Source: Verrucomicrobiota bacterium
GTDB lineage: Bacteria; Verrucomicrobiota; Verrucomicrobiae; Limisphaerales; UBA11358
DNA length: 64,000 nt
Direction of reading: 5' to 3'
Assembly: GCA_014860005.1 (NCBI GenBank)
Contig: JACZKP010000076.1
Span: 248,001-312,000, forward strand
Within the stretch, counting starts at the first letter, position 1. Each line of letters starts with the position of its first letter. The translations under genes were made by a program, and so were the position numbers. Shown here piece by piece: positions 36,423-45,365 of the stretch. The notes beneath the pieces were generated by a model. That model ran no database searches and was not told the origin of the DNA. It saw nothing but the letters and a program-made list of their open reading frames with translations.

Positions 36423-38489
36423 ATGCCACAGCAACTCATCTACACGAGCGCGCCTCGCGGATTAGTTGCCGGTCGGTCGGGTCATTGCACCGTGGCGCGC
36501 AGCGCAGCGATGCGTGAAGCGCTCATGCTCCAGTTGGAAAAGTGGAGTTACTACCAGCACCTTTCTTTGAGCGGCGGTCAGGAACGTCCGATTTATTCCT
36601 GCCGTGTCGTGGACATTCGCGGTTCACGCTATCATGTCTTGAGCCGGATTCAGGATGCCGGACTGGATTTCACCGGGCGCACCAATTTTCTCGCGCACCA
36701 CCTTGTATTTACGCCCGAGGAAATTCGTCAATTTCCATCATCGCCGATCATTCTGCGTGACTGGACCGGCTGGGTGAAATCCTGGTCGAAAGAACCACAG
36801 GTGCTTGAAAATGAAGATTGGTCGGCGCTCACCAAGCTCTCGGCAAGCGTGTCTGTCCCGGCGAAAGACTGGCAAAAACTCACAGGCGACGCCGGCAACG
36901 GATACGGATTGCTCGAATCACGCGCGGGCATCGCCTTCCGCGTGGACAACCTCACGGAAGAACAGATTCTTGAGCTGTTTGCTGAAAGTTTGGAATTGCT
37001 GGAACTTCGCGATCCCCGCCGCGACTTCCGCGCAACCGTCTGGCAATACACGTTCACAACCTCCATGCAGGAGCAAGACAACCCGGCGGACTTCCGTTGG
37101 CGCTGCCTTCACTCGGACAATCCGGCATCCAACCGCTTCGCCGGGCCGGATTGCCGTCAACTTTCCGATGTGCGCGCCGCTCGTGTTACGAGCGAAGAAA
37201 CGATGTTCGCCCGTTCAGGACGGCAGCCCCCACGGTTCGTCATCCAGCCTCAAAACGTCCGCAGCACCGAGGGGGAAACAGCAAGACTCCAAGCGAAGGC
37301 AGAAGGTGTGCCTTCCCCCAGCTATCAATGGTTCGCCGTGGACCGTGCCGGCAACGGCCAGATTATCGCCAGCGGGACGGACGCGGAACTCTTGGTTCAA
37401 AATCCACCGCTCGGCTTGTCCCGTTACGTTGTTCGCGCCAGCAACTCTCAGGGAGACGTCACGAGCGAAGTCGCCACGCTGTCAGTTGAACAAAAGCTCC
37501 GGCTGTCGCAATCGCGTCCAGTCAGCGATGTTCAGAGCGTGGCGCGATCAACTGCGCCTTCGTATGTGAAATCGGCGGACGACATTGACCGGCAACGCCG
37601 CCGTATCGAAGCGGAGAAAGCGCAAGAGCAGTTCCACAGCGGATTGCGCCGAAGGAAAATCCTGACGATTTGTGGCGTAATGGTTGGACTGGCTGTTTTG
37701 GGAATCGCTGTTTGGTTGAAGCGCCCACAACACCCGACAAAAGGCAACGGTATCGGCGTCACATCATCCAACGAAACCCCAACTACCGCAAACACGCCGA
37801 TTGCGACGACAGCAGACGCCACAGGAGTAGTCAATACAGCCAAGGCGCAACTCAAAGCGCCGGAAGCTGCGGACACAAGCCCACCCCCGGCAACCAAGGT
37901 GGAACGCGTGACTTCGACGCCAGCCCCGACGGAGTTCAAGTTGCCCGATGGATGGATGCGAGTTGCGATTGGAAACGTATCAAATCCCAACGCCGAATTC
38001 ATTTCGCCGCGCTACGATCTTTCTGGTAGCGCGGAGGGCTTTGCTGCCCAAGGGGACAATTTGTTGTTCGTGTGTAAGAGCAATTTCACAAAGGCATTTC
38101 AGGCCACGCTAATCAGGAACGAACCGCCCCCAGCCGGCAGTGTGTGCGGCGTCATGGCGCGGGAATCTGACAAAACCAATTCAGCATTTCTTTTTATTGG
38201 CGCTACTCCATCGAAGATCATTGCCCATCGTAGAGATGCCGCCGGCAAGTTCGATTCAGCAGAACACGACATCCCTAAAGCGAATCAGACCAAGCAGATT
38301 TTTTTCAGAGTTCAAGCGGACGAAAAGCATATTCTCCCGCTGTATTCATTTGATGCAAAGACGTGGCAAGCGGGCGGTCTATCGAACGCGGTATCGAAAG
38401 TTACGCCGATGATGGTCGGCTTCGCAATTTCCTCCGGGAATTCGTCCACCAAAGTTGTCGCGAAATTCGGCGGCGTATCGGAACAATGA
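36423..38489 (+). CDS. GAP1-N2-like adaptor with Ig-like domain, TM segment and C-terminal sandwich
   Basis: The protein has 688 residues. Residues ~1-240 match my memory of the GTPase-associated protein 1 N2 domain (IYTSAPRGLVAGRSGHCTVA; LEKWSYY; YHVLSRIQDAGLDFTGRTNF). Residues ~260-355 are an Ig-like fold (PPRFVIQPQNV...YQWF...YVVRASNSQG). A charged linker leads to one membrane helix (ILTICGVMVGLAVLGIAVWL, ~412-432), a Thr/Ala-rich stalk and a LamG/DUF1349-like sandwich (~500-685). Membrane anchoring of a GAP1-type adaptor would tie the GTPase to the envelope. The next gene begins four bases later. Confidence 0.75.
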   Translation: MPQQLIYTSAPRGLVAGRSGHCTVARSAAMREALMLQLEKWSYYQHLSLSGGQERPIYSCRVVDIRGSRYHVLSRIQDAGLDFTGRTNFLAHHLVFTPEEIRQFPSSPIILRDWTGWVKSWSKEPQVLENEDWSALTKLSASVSVPAKDWQKLTGDAGNGYGLLESRAGIAFRVDNLTEEQILELFAESLELLELRDPRRDFRATVWQYTFTTSMQEQDNPADFRWRCLHSDNPASNRFAGPDCRQLSDVRAARVTSEETMFARSGRQPPRFVIQPQNVRSTEGETARLQAKAEGVPSPSYQWFAVDRAGNGQIIASGTDAELLVQNPPLGLSRYVVRASNSQGDVTSEVATLSVEQKLRLSQSRPVSDVQSVARSTAPSYVKSADDIDRQRRRIEAEKAQEQFHSGLRRRKILTICGVMVGLAVLGIAVWLKRPQHPTKGNGIGVTSSNETPTTANTPIATTADATGVVNTAKAQLKAPEAADTSPPPATKVERVTSTPAPTEFKLPDGWMRVAIGNVSNPNAEFISPRYDLSGSAEGFAAQGDNLLFVCKSNFTKAFQATLIRNEPPPAGSVCGVMARESDKTNSAFLFIGATPSKIIAHRRDAAGKFDSAEHDIPKANQTKQIFFRVQADEKHILPLYSFDAKTWQAGGLSNAVSKVTPMMVGFAISSGNSSTKVVAKFGGVSEQ

Positions 38490-38493
38490 TGAG

Positions 38494-41436
38494 ATGACCC
38501 TTCTCGAAACTGAACGTCTGATTCGCAAGATGTCCGAACTGCTCCAGCAGGGCGGCAACCCGGACATTGCGCCGAAGCTCGCAGGCGATTACGCCGCCGC
38601 TTGCCACGCCGCGAATCTGCGCTTGCAGCAGTGCGAGGCCATGATCAAGGCAGACGACCGCCATCAAGCCATCCAGCTTGCCGAAACTGCGCCCAACCTG
38701 CTCGACCTCATCACAATTCTGGAATTCCGTAGCGCGGATGACTGGCGAGGCTTCTGCCAGCAGAACGCGCTGCCAGCAGCCGAACGGATTGATGCGCGTT
38801 CGGTTCACGCGTTGAACGACTGTTACGCGCAGGGCATCACCACCGACCATCCACTTTACGCCGCCTACCGGAAGGCCGTTTTGAACCGCAACGATGAAGA
38901 GGCGTTGCAAGCTCTCCAAAGCATCGCGCGCCTCAACCCGACGGACGCCAATGCCGCATCTGAACTTGTGCGACTTGATGCCAAGGTGTTCGCGGCGCGA
39001 TTGGAACATCTTGGCGGAATGTTGAGCAGCAGTGAGCCTGCGCTCATTGTTGCAGCCATCGAAGCCATTGAAGCGTTCGGATTCAAGACTCAGCCCGATG
39101 GTGAGGCGTGGTGCAAGGCCGCGATTGTCCGGTGTGGTTTTTTGTTGGAGCAAGCCATCAGGCTGAAAACCACATCACAATGGATGGAAGCCTTGGGCAA
39201 GCTCGACTTCATCCGCCGCCAGCAAGCTGAGTTGAAACTTGAACTGTCGGCGGCGGACATCAAGCAGTTGGAAATTCTCGAAACGTGGGCGCGGGGAGAG
39301 CAGGAGAAAGACCGAAAGAACCGTGAGTTCGGCGCGTTGCTTGCCGAGTTGCATTATCGTGTGCAGCAGAGCGAGGAAAAGGACACTTCGGCCAGGTATG
39401 TAAAACTTCCAGAGTTGCGTGATGACTACGAGGCATTGCACAAGGTCTGGCGTTCGTTGACTGATTTCACGCGACCCATCCCGGAAGATGCCACCGCCGC
39501 CTTCCGCAAACGCTCCGCGTTGCTCGAAGCTGAAATCGCCCGACGCGCCGCCATTCGTCGCCGCACCATTCTTATGAGCAGCGCCGTCGCGTTGGTTGTC
39601 GGCGGGGTGATCGTCTGGTTTGTTTTGGGGCAGATGAAGGCCCGCGAGTTCGCCGAGCAGTTACAAGTCGCCGTTTCACAGCGACAGGCCCGCGCCGCTG
39701 AGCATTTGTTGGAACGAATCCGAACCAGTGAGAAGCGACTCTTGAGCGTGGGAGGCGTCAACGCCGCCGTTGCCAGCGCTGAATCGTTTGTCACCAAGGA
39801 GCGCGGATTGCTCGCCAACTTCGAGACGGCTTACGCAAAACTGCCAACACAGCTTGGAGGCGATCCCGACGCCACACGGGTGAACGCAATCGCTGACCAG
39901 TTGACGTTGACGCGCACGGCCCTCAATGCGCTCGCTCCTGACTTGAAAACCGAGAATGAGCGGCGCGTCACCGCCTTTGAAAAACAGTGGCAACAATTCC
40001 TGTCGGAAGGTGGGGCGGTGGTAAACGGGCTTTTCCAGCAGTGGATAAGCAACGCGGAGAAGCAATGCGCGCAACTCGATTATCGCGCACCGGTTGAAAC
40101 CGCAACGGCTCAAATCGCCACACTCTCCGGCGTCATGCAGAAGATCAATGATTGCGAAACGGGCTTTACGAATCATGTGAAACTTCGCAGCGATTTGGTT
40201 CAGCGCGCCGCCGCCGCCCGCGCCAAGTTCACGACCTACGACCGTGAATTGAAAAAACTAGATGACGGCATGGCCGCGCTAACAAAGGCCCGCACATTCA
40301 GCGATTTTTCATCGGCCATCAACCTCATGGCCTCTTCCGAGTTTTCGAGTGCGCCAGCGGCGTCCGCCGCAACCTCCATTCAATCCATCGGCACGAGTGA
40401 TGAGGCAGCGTTGCGCTCGTTGCTTGCCGCGACCAATGCCGCCACTTGGTCGTTCATCAGAAAAGGGAAGCCAGCGAGTCTCGTTCCTGAAATCGCCATG
40501 CCCGCTGAACGTGCGTTCCTTCAAAGGCTCAACGCCGATCCGGCCGTCAGTGCCAGCCATCAGCATTATCGGCTTTGGCTGGATCGTGAGGGCACGAAAA
40601 ATGTGGAATGGATCACCGGAGGCTCGTTTGATAATTCCCAGGGATGGAAGCAAATCAAAGCTTGGACACCGTCAGCGACCGCGACCAGCGCCACGTTTGA
40701 AGACCGCGAGTATGGGTTTTTTGACGGCCAGTGGAAGCTCAACCCAACCCAGCCCATTTATCGCTTGGAACAGGTTTCCGACTTGAGGGAAGCATCCGCT
40801 TTTGGCGGGGTCGGCCTCGGCAAAGTCTGGACGAGCGGCAGCACTTACGCCGCGCCAATGCTTGAAGTCCTTGATGCCATCAAGAATTCACGCGACGGAT
40901 CGCCCGTGTTCCGCGCCTACTTGTTGTGCAGCCTGGTTGAGCTTATGGAATTTCAGCCTGACGCGTGGGGGCTTTCCTTCTGCCCGTCTGCCCGCGCTCA
41001 CGCCACGCAGATTCGCACCATCGTTGGCGGGCAGATTGCCAGCGGCGATTGGTTTGTTCCGTCAAAGGCAAAAAACTGGAGTGAAAAGCTCGATCAATTT
41101 TTCACCGCCGAGAAATCGCTGTCCTACGCGAAGCAGGCCGCTGGCAACTTGGCACTTGCGCAGTCCGCGGCAAAGGATGGCCTTCGCTACGTCGGCTTTG
41201 TTGGTCTGGATGGGAAGCCAGTCGTCACCGAGAATCCACCACCCGCTGAAATGTGGGGATACGACGCGGCTCGCAAGCAACCGATTTTGATTTCCAGTTC
41301 AGCGATGCCGTTGTCACCGCTGTTTGCGCTGCCTGCTTCGCGCATGGAGTATTTGACCAAGGCGGGCGTCAGCGCGGATGCGCCCACTTTTGCAAACTCG
41401 CTGCCGCCTTTGTTTCGAGCGGCAACGAACCCATGA
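38494..41436 (+). CDS. Large membrane-anchored coiled-coil protein
   Basis: The protein has 980 residues, with its start four bases after the GAP1-like stop and its own stop overlapping the next start (ATGA). Residues ~1-350 are helical and repeat-like, resembling tetratricopeptide-type helices. One membrane helix (ILMSSAVALVVGGVIVWFVLG) lies at ~355-376. Long coiled coils follow (~380-620), then a C-terminal ~300-residue domain with many aromatic residues (MLEVLDAIKN, WGLSFCPSARAHA). No catalytic motif is recognised. Its size and topology suit a structural or sensor component spanning the membrane next to the ion channel subunits. Confidence 0.75.
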   Translation: MTLLETERLIRKMSELLQQGGNPDIAPKLAGDYAAACHAANLRLQQCEAMIKADDRHQAIQLAETAPNLLDLITILEFRSADDWRGFCQQNALPAAERIDARSVHALNDCYAQGITTDHPLYAAYRKAVLNRNDEEALQALQSIARLNPTDANAASELVRLDAKVFAARLEHLGGMLSSSEPALIVAAIEAIEAFGFKTQPDGEAWCKAAIVRCGFLLEQAIRLKTTSQWMEALGKLDFIRRQQAELKLELSAADIKQLEILETWARGEQEKDRKNREFGALLAELHYRVQQSEEKDTSARYVKLPELRDDYEALHKVWRSLTDFTRPIPEDATAAFRKRSALLEAEIARRAAIRRRTILMSSAVALVVGGVIVWFVLGQMKAREFAEQLQVAVSQRQARAAEHLLERIRTSEKRLLSVGGVNAAVASAESFVTKERGLLANFETAYAKLPTQLGGDPDATRVNAIADQLTLTRTALNALAPDLKTENERRVTAFEKQWQQFLSEGGAVVNGLFQQWISNAEKQCAQLDYRAPVETATAQIATLSGVMQKINDCETGFTNHVKLRSDLVQRAAAARAKFTTYDRELKKLDDGMAALTKARTFSDFSSAINLMASSEFSSAPAASAATSIQSIGTSDEAALRSLLAATNAATWSFIRKGKPASLVPEIAMPAERAFLQRLNADPAVSASHQHYRLWLDREGTKNVEWITGGSFDNSQGWKQIKAWTPSATATSATFEDREYGFFDGQWKLNPTQPIYRLEQVSDLREASAFGGVGLGKVWTSGSTYAAPMLEVLDAIKNSRDGSPVFRAYLLCSLVELMEFQPDAWGLSFCPSARAHATQIRTIVGGQIASGDWFVPSKAKNWSEKLDQFFTAEKSLSYAKQAAGNLALAQSAAKDGLRYVGFVGLDGKPVVTENPPPAEMWGYDAARKQPILISSSAMPLSPLFALPASRMEYLTKAGVSADAPTFANSLPPLFRAATNP

Positions 41437-42068
41437 GCAACAACACTCCCAACCCACACGCAAGCTTTGCGGATGACAGCAACGCGACGTTTTTGATTCG
41501 CTGGCGCGGCAGGCAGGAAGGCCCATACACAGCGGCAGTCATCGAGGCGAAACTCGCCGCGAATCAAATCGGGCTGCTTCACGAGATTTCCCACGACGGC
41601 CAGTGGGTGACACTGCGCGACTACCTTGCTGAACGGGAGGCCATCGTGCGCGCGGAACGGCAGGCACGAGAGGAACAGGAACGTCGGGCGCGCGAAGAAG
41701 CCGAACGACAGGCAAAAGAACGAGAGGAACAGCGCCGTGCGGAAGCCTTGGCCGAAGAACGAAGAAAGAACGACCTCCTGCAAGCCAGCATCGCAGATCG
41801 TCAGAGCAATGACTCTTTCAGACAAAGCCAGTCGATGATTCGGAAGGCGCACCGCGCAGGAACGATTCTGGCGCTGGGCATTATTGGCTTGTTCGTGTGC
41901 GGACCGCTTTGCATCGCCGCTTGGGTGATGGGTGACAGCGATCTCCGCGAAATGGATGCAGGCATCATGGACAACAGCGGACGCTCCTCGACAAGTTCCG
42001 GGCGCTCACTTGGAATACTCGGAACGGTTTTGTGGATTATCGGCGTAATCGTCCTTTTCATCATTTGA
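41433..42068 (+). CDS. GYF_2 (DUF4339)-like membrane protein
   Basis: The protein has 211 residues. Residues ~17-65 match the GYF_2 domain (RWRGRQEGPYTAAVIEAKL, then GLLHEISHDGQW), a probable protein-interaction module. A highly charged Glu/Arg helix follows (~70-120), then two membrane helices (ILALGIIGLFVCGPLCIAA and LGILGTVLWIIGVIVLFII). It overlaps the upstream gene by four bases and precedes the channel gene by 12. Confidence 0.78.
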   Translation: MSNNTPNPHASFADDSNATFLIRWRGRQEGPYTAAVIEAKLAANQIGLLHEISHDGQWVTLRDYLAEREAIVRAERQAREEQERRAREEAERQAKEREEQRRAEALAEERRKNDLLQASIADRQSNDSFRQSQSMIRKAHRAGTILALGIIGLFVCGPLCIAAWVMGDSDLREMDAGIMDNSGRSSTSSGRSLGILGTVLWIIGVIVLFII

Positions 42069-42080
42069 CATCAAAAATAT

Positions 42081-43016
42081 ATGGCTCAATTCCCAACCAA
42101 TCCAAAGGCGGACGGCAACAAAAGCAGCAATCCCGAACTGCTCGCGTGGTCGCAAAGCGACGTTGAGAACCGTTTCGGTTTCAAAGGTGGCCGTCACACC
42201 GGCGTCAATCATGTCTTCGCGTTCATCATTGCCGTCTTGCTCACAGGCATCGCCTATGCGCTGACGGTGTTCATTTTGCAACGCCTGCCTTTCGCCAACA
42301 CAGTCGCCGCGATGATTCTGCGCCCCAGCAACCAATACACGATGATACCGGCAACCCTGTTCTTTTTCGGTGGCGCAGCCGTCCTTTTCTTAAAGGCCAG
42401 GAAATTGAAATTCCAGCAGCGCGCGTTGTCATTGTCTGCCGTTCCCGCCGAGCCGGAGTTCGTTCTCACCGAAGCGACAGCGGCCACCGTGCTCGCCCGC
42501 ATCCATTCGCTAGTGGATCATCCGCGCCACTTCGTCTTGCTCAATCGCATTGACCGTGCGCTATCGAATTTGAAAAACATCGGCCAGGTGAACGACGTTT
42601 CCGCCATTCTGCGCGCCCAGGCGGAAAACGATGAAGATCAGGTCGCATCCAGTTATACACTCTTGAACGGCTTGGTGTGGGCGATTCCGGTGCTGGGTTT
42701 CATCGGCACGGTGCAAGGCTTGAGCATGGCCATCGGCAAGTTCACGCAGACGCTTCAAGCCTCTGGCGACATCTCGATGATTCGCACATCGCTTCAAGGC
42801 GTCACCACCGGCCTTGCTACCGCGTTCGAGACAACCCTTATCGCCCTCGTCTTTGCGCTCATCTTGCAACTCTGGATCACGTTCACGCAAAAACGCGAAA
42901 TGTCTTTTCTCGACGAGTGCAACGACTACTGCCACTCGCATGTCGTTTCAAAACTGCGCCTGATTGACCGCACGCCTGCCGCTCCCGCACCGACTGCTCC
43001 TGAAGCCAAGCCATGA
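42081..43016 (+). CDS. MotA/TolQ/ExbB-family proton channel protein
   Basis: The protein has 311 residues and about four membrane helices: FAFIIAVLLTGIAYALTVFI, TMIPATLFFFGGAAVLFL, NGLVWAIPVLGFIGTVQGL and GLATAFETTLIALVFALIL. The VLGFIGTVQGLSMAI segment followed by the GLATAFETTL helix is the family signature. TolQ/ExbB/MotA subunits form a pentamer around ExbD/TolR/MotB and convert the proton or sodium gradient into motion. Here the following two genes encode ExbD/TolR-like partners, the first overlapping by four bases. Coupled to a GTPase/GAP1 module, it probably powers an envelope process. Confidence 0.9.
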   Translation: MAQFPTNPKADGNKSSNPELLAWSQSDVENRFGFKGGRHTGVNHVFAFIIAVLLTGIAYALTVFILQRLPFANTVAAMILRPSNQYTMIPATLFFFGGAAVLFLKARKLKFQQRALSLSAVPAEPEFVLTEATAATVLARIHSLVDHPRHFVLLNRIDRALSNLKNIGQVNDVSAILRAQAENDEDQVASSYTLLNGLVWAIPVLGFIGTVQGLSMAIGKFTQTLQASGDISMIRTSLQGVTTGLATAFETTLIALVFALILQLWITFTQKREMSFLDECNDYCHSHVVSKLRLIDRTPAAPAPTAPEAKP

Positions 43017-44098
43017 GCAGTCGCCTCAGAAGTCTGAACTCGACGAAGATCAGCTTCTTCGCGTTTCAGGACATCATCACTTCCGTCAGCGGTATCCTGA
43101 TTCTGGTCACGCTGATACTCGCGACGGAATTGGATCGTCCAACCAGCCGGACGACCCACGATGCCGACCCGGAATTGGAGCGCAAGTTGTCAGAAACACT
43201 GCGCCAGCAATCGGAGGTGGATGCGCAGAACCGGAATTTACAGGCGTTGCTGGCGGCGGCGGAAACTGCGCCGGCTGCGGAAAAACTTGAGGTGGACATC
43301 ACACGGCTTCGTTCGCAACTGGCCGGTGAGAAAATGACGCACGCCAGCATTGCCGAGCAACTGGCCGCAAGTCAGTCCGCCATCGAAGCCCGCGACCGGA
43401 CTCTCGGCCTCACCGATCTCAAAGGGCAAATCCAACGAGTCATTCAAGAAGCCAATACCCTCGCCCGTGAGGAAACAAAAGTTCGCGATGAAATGACGCG
43501 CCTTGATCAACGAGTTGCCAGTGTTCAGTCGAAACTCCTCAGACTCCGTGAGCGCGAGGGAAAGCTCTGGCTGATCCCTGATAAGAGTTCCACGACCAAA
43601 GAGCCGATTCTCGCAACAATCAGCGGTAGCGGTGCAAAGGTGGAGCGATTTGACCACCCGGACCAAGCGAAGGAATTCAACAAAACGACGGCGCGAACCG
43701 AGTTCGATTCATACTTGGGGGAGGCCAAACCTCTCGATCAATACGTCGTTTTCCTCGTCAGGCCGTCGGGCATCGAACTTTTTGAACGCCTCGTGAAGCT
43801 GGCCCGCGACAAAGGTTTTGAAGTCGGCTTCGACGCGCTGGAAGAAAATCGTGAGATTCATTTCACGACGCCACCGCCGCTGGACGAAGCCCCCGTCCCG
43901 CCTAAAGCACCTGATACCGGAGCGGGCGCAGAGCCAGCGGCTTCAGACCCTGTTAATTCAGCACCCACCAATTTCATCCCGACAACAAAGGCTGTCACGA
44001 ATCCCGTTGCACAGCCCCCGACCACGAGCAAGCCAGTGCCAGCCCCAAAGACCAAGAGTTGGTGGCAGCGTGTATTGGAATTCATCGGCATCGCATAG
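43013..44098 (+). CDS. ExbD/TolR-like membrane protein A (coiled-coil)
   Basis: The protein has 361 residues. A single N-terminal helix carries an Asp at its cytoplasmic edge (FQDIITSVSGILILVTLILA, Asp20), as in ExbD, TolR and MotB. A long coiled coil follows (~50-185), then a compact alpha/beta domain (YVVFLVRPSGIELFERLVKL) and a Pro/Thr-rich tail. It overlaps the channel gene by four bases. It aligns with the next protein around the Asp and a Gly seven residues later, so the two are paralogues. There is no OmpA-type peptidoglycan-binding domain as in MotB or ZorB. Confidence 0.8.
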   Translation: MSSRLRSLNSTKISFFAFQDIITSVSGILILVTLILATELDRPTSRTTHDADPELERKLSETLRQQSEVDAQNRNLQALLAAAETAPAAEKLEVDITRLRSQLAGEKMTHASIAEQLAASQSAIEARDRTLGLTDLKGQIQRVIQEANTLAREETKVRDEMTRLDQRVASVQSKLLRLREREGKLWLIPDKSSTTKEPILATISGSGAKVERFDHPDQAKEFNKTTARTEFDSYLGEAKPLDQYVVFLVRPSGIELFERLVKLARDKGFEVGFDALEENREIHFTTPPPLDEAPVPPKAPDTGAGAEPAASDPVNSAPTNFIPTTKAVTNPVAQPPTTSKPVPAPKTKSWWQRVLEFIGIA

Positions 44099-44099
44099 C

Positions 44100-45032
44100 A
44101 TGAATCTTCGTCGCCAACGACCCAACGACAGCCTCGACATGCTGCTCGACACGATGTGCAACACTTTCGGCGGTATAATCATGTTGGCGGTGCTCGTGAC
44201 ACTATTGACGAGCAGGGAGCGACACGGCAGCGCCGCCACCGCCTCTGACACGCAGGAAATGCTTCAACGCCGCCTCGCGATAGCGCAGGAAAACTTGCAG
44301 CAAGCCCTTCAACTCCAGACATCGTTGCAGACCAAAGCGAACGACGAACGTTGGAAGAAGCAGGTGTCTCTGCTCGCCACGCGCCAGCAAATCCAGGACG
44401 AGATCAAAACCATCCGCGAGCTTGCGGCACAGAACGCAAAGGAACTCGACGCCTCCGCGAGTTCTGACCCGGCAGAACGGATGAAGGCGCTAAACTCTCA
44501 ACTCATGGCGGCCCAAACGCGGAAGACGGAGGCTCAAAACAGTCTTGCCGCGTCAAAGGACAATGTGAAGCGGTTGAACACGCGGCTTGCCGGTATGGAA
44601 AAACAGGCATCCGACCTTGTCAACGAATCGCAGCGCCAATTGCGCCTGCCCAAAGAGCACGAAACCAGCAAGCGCGTGATCTACGTCATCGCCCGCTACG
44701 GTCGCATCTACACATGCCGCAATTCCGACCTTAGCCGGAACGAGACTGACATCGAATGGACTTCGACGCTGACCAGTGAAATAGCCGAGCCGAAGCGGGG
44801 TAAAGGAATTGACCCTTCTGGCAATGTGGCTGCACTCAGAACCTACTTTAGAAATCTGTCGGAAAACTCCGTCTATGTGGCGTTCTGCGTCTTTGAAGAT
44901 TCATTCCCGGCCTTCATCCGCGCCAAACAGGTCGCTACCGAGAGCGGTTTGACCTACGGATGGGATCCATTCAAACTTTCAGACGGGCCAATTTCATTCG
45001 GCGCTGTGGGCCACACGCCGAAACCCCAATGA
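44100..45032 (+). CDS. ExbD/TolR-like membrane protein B (coiled-coil)
   Basis: The protein has 310 residues and starts one base after the previous stop. The N-terminal helix LLDTMCNTFGGIIMLAVLV has Asp17 and Gly24 at the positions of Asp20 and Gly27 in its paralogue. A coiled coil (~50-185) is followed by a domain ending AFIRAKQVATESGLTYGWDP, similar in plan to the paralogue's C-domain. I infer that both sit in the pore of the ExbB-like pentamer or in two alternative stators. It is the last gene of the operon. Confidence 0.8.
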   Translation: MNLRRQRPNDSLDMLLDTMCNTFGGIIMLAVLVTLLTSRERHGSAATASDTQEMLQRRLAIAQENLQQALQLQTSLQTKANDERWKKQVSLLATRQQIQDEIKTIRELAAQNAKELDASASSDPAERMKALNSQLMAAQTRKTEAQNSLAASKDNVKRLNTRLAGMEKQASDLVNESQRQLRLPKEHETSKRVIYVIARYGRIYTCRNSDLSRNETDIEWTSTLTSEIAEPKRGKGIDPSGNVAALRTYFRNLSENSVYVAFCVFEDSFPAFIRAKQVATESGLTYGWDPFKLSDGPISFGAVGHTPKPQ

Positions 45033-45093
45033 CGCGGACAAGTTTCCGGTAGCCACTCCGCTTCAGGGAAGTGACGAACCTCGAATCCTATCT

Positions 45094-45291
45094 TTACCGT
45101 CCGGCAATGTGCAAGGCAAGGCCGGCATCAGCCAAGCGTGATGAACTTTCCATGACCTCCTCGTATGTGTCACCAATTTCCGATGGCCGGGCGACAATCA
45201 CGTGCCCAACACGCTTGGATTTCGCTTCTTTGCAGAGCCTGATGAAGTCCGCAAACTTCTGTTCGTAATCCCAAGGCATCTCGTGGCTCAT
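45094..45291 (-). CDS. Small unknown protein
   Basis: The protein has 65 residues from ATG 45291 (an in-frame start at 45411 exists but overlaps the neighbouring gene). The sequence PWDYEQKFADFIRLCKEAKS...VGHVIVARPSEIGDTYEEV looks like a small alpha/beta protein with normal composition. No family is recognised. Confidence 0.5.
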   Translation of the reverse strand: MSHEMPWDYEQKFADFIRLCKEAKSKRVGHVIVARPSEIGDTYEEVMESSSRLADAGLALHIAGR

Positions 45292-45365
45292 AAGTATTTC
45301 CGTATGATGCCAGCCGCAATTCCTGGATAAAGAAGAAACCGACTGGCGGGACAAAATGCGATCGG

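Noticed and set aside
44985..45000. Partial match (GACGGGCCAA) to the 22-bp repeat
   Set aside because: Only about 10 bases match, and the flanks do not extend it, so chance is sufficient.
42081..45032. Classical Zorya defence (ZorA/ZorB)
   Set aside because: The channel protein is followed by two ExbD-like proteins without an OmpA-type domain, and no ZorC/ZorD-like gene is adjacent. The helicase at 47,989 is in a different operon and is not a Snf2-type ZorD by eye.
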